DNA from: Ignavibacteria bacterium
Lineage (GTDB): Bacteria; Bacteroidota; Ignavibacteria; Ignavibacteriales; Ignavibacteriaceae
DNA: 8,306 nt
Direction of reading: 5' to 3'
Assembly (NCBI GenBank): GCA_030648225.1
Contig: JAUSIA010000195.1
Location: 1 to 8,306, forward strand
Below the pieces are notes generated by a model. The model was not told the origin of the DNA, searched no databases, and worked only from the letters and a program-made list of their open reading frames with translations. A program made the position numbers and the translations under genes. Positions 1-4,690 of the stretch are shown piece after piece. Numbering within the stretch: the stretch's first letter is position 1; each line of letters begins with the position of its first letter.

Positions 1-808
1 AACTTCCCTGGAGATTATAGTTCGACACCGGATCAATATTATCAACATGTGGAAAGTATTCCGTAAAATTACTCATATGATCACCGCCATATACAAGAAC
101 ACTTCCATGATAATCCCTGCTGCCTTCTTTAGTTACGGTGTTAACGATACCTGACATAGCATTTCCATATTCGGCATTAAAAGTTCCACTAATTACCTGC
201 AGTTCCTGAATGCTGTTGTTATCAATCTGAATTCCTCTACTGTTATCATATGCATCGGTAACAGAAACACCATTTACCCAATAGGCAATTTCGGTAGTTC
301 TCCCTCCGCGTATATGAAAACCTCCATCTGCATCCCGCGTTACACCGGCCTGAAGCTGAAGCACATCATCAAGTTCAGATACAGGTAATGCATCTATCTG
401 ATCCGATGAAATTAAAGATTGGCTTGATGTTATATCTTTCTTAATAAGACCCTGTACTCCCTGAACAACAATTTCCTCTAATTCCACTGCTGATTCATTT
501 AGTTTAAAATCAACTGTAGTAGTCAGATCAATAGAAGCTGATATATTCTCTACAATAACTGTTTGATATCCAATATATTGAGCCTTTAAATTATATTTTC
601 CGGGAGGGATGTTAAGAATAACATAATTCCCATCAATGTCGGTTGCAGCACCGAAATTTGTTCCCTCTAAAATTATGTTAACAAAAGGAAGAGGCTCCCC
701 TGTCTGATTATCGGTTACCTTTCCGGTAATTTTTCCGGTGGTTCCGGCAAAAGTAATATTTAATGAGTAGAATGTAATCGTTAAAAAAAACAGTAAAGTT
801 TTTTTCAT
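1..808 (-). CDS. TonB-dependent outer-membrane receptor, N-terminal part (runs off left edge)
   Basis: The reading frame opens with ATG at 808 and stays open for 269 codons to the window edge, so only the N-terminus is visible. Residues 1-21 form a signal peptide (MKKTLLFFLTITFYSLNITFA). Residues about 24-105 match a carboxypeptidase-regulatory-like beta-sandwich (GKITGKVTDNQTGEPLPFVN, then IDGNYVILNIPPGKY). EEIVVQG at 111-117 sits where a TonB box is expected. Residues about 125-230 are a plug domain, with GGFHIRGGRTTEIAYWVNGV and QELQVISGTFNAEYGNAMSG. The beta-barrel lies outside the window. An AAGGAG ribosome-binding site at 815-820 is 6 nt upstream and fixes the start. It follows the foldase gene by 45 bp on the same strand, so co-transcription is likely. 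Receptors of this class import or bind large substrates at the outer membrane using TonB energy; the substrate cannot be told from this part. It could also be a TonB-receptor-like protein without transport function. Confidence 0.92.
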   Translation of the reverse strand, partial: MKKTLLFFLTITFYSLNITFAGTTGKITGKVTDNQTGEPLPFVNIILEGTNFGAATDIDGNYVILNIPPGKYNLKAQYIGYQTVIVENISASIDLTTTVDFKLNESAVELEEIVVQGVQGLIKKDITSSQSLISSDQIDALPVSELDDVLQLQAGVTRDADGGFHIRGGRTTEIAYWVNGVSVTDAYDNSRGIQIDNNSIQELQVISGTFNAEYGNAMSGIVNTVTKEGSRDYHGSVLVYGGDHMSNFTEYFPHVDNIDPVSNYNLQGS

Positions 809-853
809 ATAAAGCTCCTTAAACTTAAAATCATTTTTTAATTCTTAAAAACC

Positions 854-2524
854 TCATCCTGCAATATTGTATGAACTAAGTAGATCATTGTTTATTTTGA
901 CTTCGATTTTCTTACGAAGCAAGTCTATATAATTCAGAATAATTTCAGTTTGATTTTCAAATTGAGCAGCTTTTGTAACTTCATTTTTAATTAAATCAAT
1001 AGGCTTAGCATCAGTTTTACCCAGAACTCTGAAAATACCATAAAGATTTTCAATTTTAAGAGGTCCTATAATCTCACCGATTTGAGTATTCCAAAATAAA
1101 TCTCTATAACTGCCAAATTTAGATAAAGGTGCAAATCCCATAATTCCATCATTATCAGCTGACCATTTTCGTAATGAAAATTCTTTTGCAAGTTTACCAA
1201 AATCATAACCATCTGAGATTAATTTCAATAGACTATCTGCCACATTCTGATCATCTACAAGTATCTCCTGTAAATTCAATTCACGTTCATTTGAAAAGTT
1301 ATTTATATTATTTTTATAGTAATTGAAAACTATTGAATCCGGGATGTAACTGCTTTTTGTTATTTCATCTATTTTAAATTCCAAAAAAATATTCTTTTTG
1401 TAACCTTCAATCATACTTAAAACAGGTTCTGCAGAATCATAGCCTTTATTAATAGCTATACTATAAAGTATATCTTTTATTAATATACCTTCAATTGCCG
1501 CCTTAAGAGTTTCAATTGAATTAATTCTCTCTTTATGGTAGTAAGGCAAGTCAAATATTTTTTGTTCAATCTCTGCCTGACTATATATTCTTTCGTTATA
1601 CGCCGCACACTCCTGAGAGAATGCTTTCTTATTATCAGATTCTATTTGATCCTTTTTATATAAGTCAGCTAAAATATTCTTCAGGCTTTCATTATTAAAC
1701 AATAACTTACTGCTGTCGAAAATTCTATTAATATAATCCTTCTCAGAGGGTATTTTTTTTCTAATTTTAAGAACTCTTTCCAAATGAGATTTCTTATTTT
1801 GAAATTCATATTCGGTTAGCAGAGGATTCTGAACTCTGTCTTCTAATTTTATAATGCTATACCCTTGAGCCGTTTTAACAGGAAGAGATATTTCGCCAAT
1901 TTTTAATGAATAGGCTGCTTCTTCAAAAGCTGGGTCCATATCGCCCCATGTAAAATAACCAAGATAACCACCATTATTCTTAAGTACAGAATCTGTAAAT
2001 ACCTGGCTGGCTAATGATTCAAAGCTTACACCAATTTTTAGCAATTCATAAAGTTCATTTGCTTCTTCTTCGGTTACCGCATATAAATGGCGTGCAGCTA
2101 TTTTTTCGTTTACCCTTGTAAATGTCTCTCTAATTTCTTTTTCGGTCACGGTTATCTTAGCATATATTTCCTGGTCCTTAAGAAATGCAAGAATAGTTCG
2201 TATACAGGCTTCTTCCAGTTCTTTCAGATATTCCTGGTCAGAAAATATCTGTTCATTCGAATCATAATAGTAAAGAAGAATCTCATTAATCATATTATTC
2301 AGAACTGATCTACGGACTACAATATTATCATTTATCCCTGTGGAAATAAGATAATCATAGTATCTGCTTTCAAAATCGGATAGATATATTTGGTGGGTTC
2401 CTACAGTTGCAAGAATTTTATTCTCTTTATCCTCAGAAAATAAGAGTGATGGAAGGAATAAAAGAATAATAAAAAAAATTTGGCACTTCTTTTTAAGGAA
2501 GTTTTCAAAGCTTATCGTAATCAT
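854..2524 (-). CDS. Secreted parvulin-type peptidyl-prolyl isomerase/chaperone (SurA/PrsA-like), two modules
   Basis: This 556-residue protein begins with a signal peptide (basic KKK, then a hydrophobic stretch to about residue 30). There is no lipobox, so it is probably periplasmic. A helical SurA_N-like region (about 35-140) leads into parvulin domain 1 (about 142-230: AARHLYA, GGYLGYFTWGDMDPAFEEAA, LKIGEISLPVKTAQGYSII). A second helical region (about 300-410) leads into a more diverged parvulin-like domain 2 (about 414-503: LNLQEILV, GIMGFAPLSKFG, QIGEIIGPLK). The arrangement looks like a duplicated helical-plus-parvulin unit. Domain 1 keeps the N-terminal His (H146), but Ser stands where GYHII is usual. 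Domain 2 has lost both positions, so it may be a binding rather than a catalytic domain. Such proteins help outer-membrane proteins fold, which fits the TonB receptor encoded 45 bp downstream. No clear Shine-Dalgarno precedes the ATG at 2524. The family call is firm; the catalytic status is inferred. Confidence 0.88.
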   Translation of the reverse strand: MITISFENFLKKKCQIFFIILLFLPSLLFSEDKENKILATVGTHQIYLSDFESRYYDYLISTGINDNIVVRRSVLNNMINEILLYYYDSNEQIFSDQEYLKELEEACIRTILAFLKDQEIYAKITVTEKEIRETFTRVNEKIAARHLYAVTEEEANELYELLKIGVSFESLASQVFTDSVLKNNGGYLGYFTWGDMDPAFEEAAYSLKIGEISLPVKTAQGYSIIKLEDRVQNPLLTEYEFQNKKSHLERVLKIRKKIPSEKDYINRIFDSSKLLFNNESLKNILADLYKKDQIESDNKKAFSQECAAYNERIYSQAEIEQKIFDLPYYHKERINSIETLKAAIEGILIKDILYSIAINKGYDSAEPVLSMIEGYKKNIFLEFKIDEITKSSYIPDSIVFNYYKNNINNFSNERELNLQEILVDDQNVADSLLKLISDGYDFGKLAKEFSLRKWSADNDGIMGFAPLSKFGSYRDLFWNTQIGEIIGPLKIENLYGIFRVLGKTDAKPIDLIKNEVTKAAQFENQTEIILNYIDLLRKKIEVKINNDLLSSYNIAG

Positions 2525-2587
2525 TTTTAATTCATTGAAGTGCTGTAAAAACGCTTATATAATTTGCCCTTTAATTTTTCTTGCCTT

Positions 2588-2617
2588 CAAAAATACCTAT
2601 AATCGTGTTAAAGTCAA
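2588..2617 (-). promoter_or_regulatory. Candidate promoter for the foldase-receptor unit
   Basis: On the minus strand, TTG (2617-2615) is followed 19 nt later by TATTTTTG (2595-2588). This fits the Bacteroidota pattern of a -33 TTG and a -7 TAnnTTTG. The same bases also read as TTGACT, a 16-nt spacer and TATTTT, a passable sigma70 match. Transcription would start near 2581 and leave a leader of about 60 nt before the ATG at 2524. This is a consensus match only, with no start-site data. Confidence 0.45.
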
Positions 2618-2673
2618 TGAACTTTTCAGGGCTAAAATTTGGCAATTATATTTTTTGCTTAATTAATTACATC

Positions 2674-2702
2674 TTGACCTGTAAAGCTTTATTTTATATA
2701 AG
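2674..2702 (+). promoter_or_regulatory. Candidate promoter for the NRDE-family gene
   Basis: TTGACC (2674-2679), a 17-nt spacer and TATAAG (2697-2702) each match the sigma70 consensus at five of six positions. The implied leader before the ATG at 2829 is about 120 nt, which is long. A 10-bp palindrome (2682-2691) lies in the spacer and could be an operator, although chance AT-rich symmetry is also possible. Confidence 0.4.
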
Positions 2703-2828
2703 ATACAAACTGTATTTTTTTCAATTAACCATTTGTTTTATATTAAAAACAGCTTGATGTGAGCTATTTGACATTTGGCTAATAATAATGAAACTTTAAC
2801 AATAAGAGATAAATAATTCCAAAATTTT

Positions 2829-3590
2829 ATGTGCCTGATTGTTTTAGCTTATAACCATCACCCGGATTATAAATTAATTTTTGGTGCCAACAGGGATGAA
2901 TTTTATGAACGTCCTTCTTCTGTTGCACATTACTGGAAGGACGAGCCAATATTAGCTGGAAAAGATCTAAAAGAAGGCGGCACCTGGTGCGGTATTACTA
3001 AGAATGGAAGGTTCGCTGCAATAACCAATTACCGTAATATTAAGACAATTAAAAAAGATGCAGTTTCAAGAGGAAAGATTGTTACAGATTATCTGACAGG
3101 CACATCATCTCCCGAATTTTATTCAAAAGGTCTGGCAGACAGCGCAAACCAGTATAATGGCTATTGTTTAATATACGGAAACCAATCAGATCTCTTCTTC
3201 TTTTCAAACCAAAATAAAAAACTTGTTAAGCTTGATAACGGAATACATGGTTTAAGTAATCATTTGCTGGATTCGCCTTGGTTCAATGTAAGAAGAGGTA
3301 AAGAATTACTTAAGCAAGTGATTGAAAAGGGAGATAATTTAGCTGATGATCTGTTTACCATACTCTCGGATAAAACAATCTCACCTAAAGATGAACTTCC
3401 TGATACCGGTTTAGAAAAAGATACAGAGGAAAAGATATCTTCAATTTTTGTTGAAACACCTGATTACGGAACCCGTTCGTCATCAGTGATATTAATAGAT
3501 CAAAAAGATAATGTAACTTTTATAGAAAAATCTTTAGATGCTCATAAAGATTGGATAACCAGCAAGTTTAGTTTTGAACTGTTGTCGTAA
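2829..3590 (+). CDS. NRDE-family protein (TANGO2 / DUF833 homologue)
   Basis: This is a full-length 253-residue cytoplasmic protein with no signal peptide or membrane segment. It opens MCLIVLAYNHHPDYKLIFGA followed directly by the diagnostic NRDE motif at residues 21-24. Further family landmarks are EGGTWCGI (49-56), TNYRN (66-70), a conserved SRG (80-82), HGLSNH (140-145) and YGTRSSSV (213-220) near the C-terminus. Cys at position 2 is typical. From memory, the family is thought to have an Ntn-hydrolase-like fold in which this Cys becomes N-terminal after Met removal. Eukaryotic TANGO2/HRG-9 relatives have been linked to heme trafficking and Golgi organisation; the bacterial role is not established. 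The gene stands alone on the plus strand, divergent from the foldase and convergent with the next gene across 47 bp. No convincing terminator hairpin follows it. Family identity is secure, biochemical function is not. Confidence 0.93.
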   Translation: MCLIVLAYNHHPDYKLIFGANRDEFYERPSSVAHYWKDEPILAGKDLKEGGTWCGITKNGRFAAITNYRNIKTIKKDAVSRGKIVTDYLTGTSSPEFYSKGLADSANQYNGYCLIYGNQSDLFFFSNQNKKLVKLDNGIHGLSNHLLDSPWFNVRRGKELLKQVIEKGDNLADDLFTILSDKTISPKDELPDTGLEKDTEEKISSIFVETPDYGTRSSSVILIDQKDNVTFIEKSLDAHKDWITSKFSFELLS

Positions 3591-3637
3591 CGATATTTTT
3601 TATGAAACTTAAGATTTATTAATCAGGTTTTGAAGCT

Positions 3638-4093
3638 TTAAATTTTGTTTATCATTAATTGTCTCTTTTGAGCCTCTATTATTTTACCTCTTATTTCAAT
3701 TGGTAAATCAACTAAGAGCATCTCTATATTAAAATATTTTATAAATCTTGATGTTCTTGAATCTCCTTCAAAGTAATTTTTTGAAGCTTTTTCATCTACA
3801 AAAACGATTATCTTTCTGTATACTTTTCCCTTCATTTTTTCAATTAATAACATCTTTAGGATATCATTTGCAACTTTATTTTTATGAGCAGGTTTTAGTT
3901 TGCCTATATGAGAATAAATTTCACATAAGACAGATGGTCTTTCAGAATATCCATCAAGATTAAACGAAATTCCATCAATTATTAATTTGGTGGGTTTTAA
4001 TTTTAGTTTTTCACTTTCATTTATAATTTCAAGTATAATCTTTTCGGATTCTCTTTGTTCTTTTGAGTCGGAAGGATGGCTGGAATTTTTCAT
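3638..4093 (-). CDS. Hypothetical protein, possible PD-(D/E)XK nuclease-like fold
   Basis: The 151-residue product has no signal peptide or membrane segment. Residues 1-35 are charged and probably helical. The core runs IIDGISFNLDGYSE (38-51), VLCEIYSHIGKLKPAHKNKV (55-74), ANDILKMLL (75-83), then a strand RKIIVFVDE (93-101), a helix, and FNIEMLLVDLP (121-131). The order beta (Asp47), beta (Glu58), then a helix rich in Lys, then a parallel strand resembles the PD-(D/E)XK core. However, the exact ExK is absent (EIY) and any catalytic Lys would have to come from the following helix, perhaps K65 or K73. I recall similar uncharacterised proteins in other phyla containing an aligned E...K..KhK..D.LKL block. 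I do not assign a function. The start codon is preceded by AAGGAG at an unusually long 16-nt spacing (separate entry). The gene is separated from the next minus-strand gene by palindromic elements, so it may be expressed independently. Confidence 0.75.
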   Translation of the reverse strand: MKNSSHPSDSKEQRESEKIILEIINESEKLKLKPTKLIIDGISFNLDGYSERPSVLCEIYSHIGKLKPAHKNKVANDILKMLLIEKMKGKVYRKIIVFVDEKASKNYFEGDSRTSRFIKYFNIEMLLVDLPIEIRGKIIEAQKRQLMINKI

Positions 4094-4115
4094 TTCTCAA
4101 TTCTCAATTCTCCTT
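4094..4115 (-). repeat. Ribosome-binding site with a 7-bp tandem duplication in its spacer
   Basis: On the minus strand, AAGGAG (4115-4110) is followed by AA and two exact copies of TTGAGAA (4107-4101 and 4100-4094), then the ATG at 4093. The spacing is 16 nt; removing one copy would give 9 nt, close to optimal. This suggests a slipped-strand duplication that could weaken translation of the 151-residue protein. GAG inside the distal copy could serve as a weak substitute site. Confidence 0.6.
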
Positions 4116-4122
4116 GTATTTT

Positions 4123-4164
4123 GATTGTTTGGTAGTGGGCTAATTTGCCCACTACCGATTGTTT
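4123..4164. mobile_element. 26-bp perfect hairpin flanked by exact 8-bp direct repeats (candidate palindromic mini-element)
   Basis: The arms GGTAGTGGGC (4131-4140) and GCCCACTACC (4147-4156) are perfect inverted repeats around a TAATTT loop. Immediately on each side, with no gap, stands the same octamer GATTGTTT (4123-4130 and 4157-4164). This is the layout left when a small element inserts and duplicates its target. It has no coding capacity, so it would depend on a transposase elsewhere. On the plus strand a T-run follows, but no plus-strand gene ends here; on the minus strand no T-run follows, so it is not a typical terminator for 4231-4491. The symmetry is certain; mobility is inferred. 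Confidence 0.55.
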
Positions 4165-4170
4165 TTGAAG

Positions 4171-4196
4171 TAGGAACAAGGCATGCATTATCCCTA
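4171..4196. repeat. Imperfect 26-bp palindrome centred on GCATGC
   Basis: The arms TAGGAACAAGGCA and TGCATTATCCCTA pair at 10 of 13 positions around the centre of GCATGC (4181-4186). It lies 7 bp from the 8-bp repeat of the neighbouring hairpin. It resembles a decayed REP-like palindrome. I recall similar TAGGGACAAGGCATGCC-type palindromes being common in environmental genomes, but cannot check this here. Confidence 0.4.
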
Positions 4197-4230
4197 AGTT
4201 AAATAATTATTTTATTCGGAAAATCTAATT

Positions 4231-4491
4231 TCACATTTGCTCATGAAAAGATTGAATTACTTCGGGTGAATATTTCTTAAGCTTTATAGCCCGGGCTTTC
4301 TCTCTGATGAATGGAGGTACTGAAAGAAGTGCTTCTGCGCTGCTGTCCGCTTCAACAACAGCCCAGCCTGTATGAATACCCTCTTCGCAACCCCAGTCAT
4401 AATGAGTTATGAATCCATGAGCTAAAACAAGATCAAGAACGTGCAAGCAATCTTCCTTTGTATGTGTGGTTTCGATTAAATACCTGTTCAT
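4231..4491 (-). CDS. Small conserved protein, probable ferredoxin-like (dimeric alpha/beta) fold
   Basis: This complete 86-residue protein has no signal peptide or membrane segment. Its apparent pattern is strand (NRYLIETTH), helix (TKEDCLHVLDLVLAHGF), strand (THYDWGCEEGIHTGWAVVEA), helix (SSAEALLSVPPFIREK), strand (ARAIKLKKY), then a short helix (SPEVIQSFHEQM). This beta-alpha-beta-beta-alpha-beta order is that of small dimeric ferredoxin-like proteins such as DUF3303-type or muconolactone-isomerase-like families. The block H.KE.C...LD..L......Y.WGC..G.HTGW..VEA looks like a conserved family signature, but I cannot name it and assign no reaction. The start is secure: AAGGAG (4498-4503) lies 6 nt upstream, behind a good promoter candidate with a palindrome in its spacer. 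It is divergent from the large secreted protein gene across 199 bp. Confidence 0.82.
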   Translation of the reverse strand: MNRYLIETTHTKEDCLHVLDLVLAHGFITHYDWGCEEGIHTGWAVVEADSSAEALLSVPPFIREKARAIKLKKYSPEVIQSFHEQM

Positions 4492-4514
4492 AATTGACTC
4501 CTTTTGTTTTTAAT

Positions 4515-4543
4515 AATATAACCATCTGAATTTCAGATAGCAA
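4515..4543 (-). promoter_or_regulatory. Promoter candidate with operator-like palindrome for the 86-residue gene
   Basis: On the minus strand TTGCTA (4543-4538), a 17-nt spacer and TATATT (4520-4515) form a sigma70-like promoter. The expected start near 4508 gives a leader of about 17 nt containing the AAGGAG site. The spacer is almost filled by the palindrome ATCTGA-ATT-TCAGAT (4524-4538), a position where a bound repressor would block RNA polymerase. No regulator gene is adjacent. Confidence 0.42.
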
Positions 4544-4652
4544 TTAAAGATTCAGAACTTTGAGAGATATTTCTTCACAATATTAATAAAGATTCTTCTT
4601 TTGATAAGAAAATTTTTTTACTAATTTCAAATCATTATTATTAATCCCGTTC

Positions 4653-4668
4653 CAAATAAATTTATTTG
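4653..4668. promoter_or_regulatory. Perfect 16-bp AT-rich palindrome upstream of the secreted protein gene
   Basis: CAAATAAATTTATTTG is an exact inverted repeat with no loop, ending 22 bp before the ATG at 4691 and 12 bp before the AGGTGAGGAG ribosome-binding site. It could be a regulator site or a hairpin in the leader. I find no convincing -35/-10 pair for this gene in the 199-bp divergent region, so its relation to the promoter is unknown. Confidence 0.3.
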
Positions 4669-4690
4669 TTAACTCATTAAAGGTGAGGAG

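Larger units (their letters stand above)
2525..2828. other. Divergent intergenic region between foldase and NRDE genes
   Basis: These 304 bp separate two divergently transcribed genes and are very AT-rich. I find no convincing reading frame or RNA gene. The region holds one promoter-like arrangement in each direction (separate entries) and a 10-bp palindrome, TAAAGCTTTA (2682-2691), inside the spacer of the rightward one. A perfect TTGACA at 2768-2773 has no matching -10 at usual spacing. Neither gene start has a clear Shine-Dalgarno; the nearest purine run before 2829 is about 20 nt away. Confidence 0.6.

Noticed and set aside
2087..2308. Plus-strand open frame of 73 codons
   Set aside because: It is antisense inside the foldase gene, has no ribosome-binding site, and its composition (runs of Phe, Ile and Lys) is what the complement of that gene would give.
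2768..2773. Perfect TTGACA as a promoter for the NRDE gene
   Set aside because: No -10-like hexamer occurs at 15-19 nt spacing; the TTGACC/TATAAG pair upstream fits better.
3591..3637. Terminator between the convergent NRDE and hypothetical genes
   Set aside because: A T-run follows TCG-TAA-CGA near 3586-3600, but a 3-bp stem is too short to support the call.
4131..4156. Hairpin as the terminator of the 86-residue gene
   Set aside because: In the minus direction no T-run follows (AAACAATC instead), and the exact 8-bp flanking repeats are better explained by insertion.
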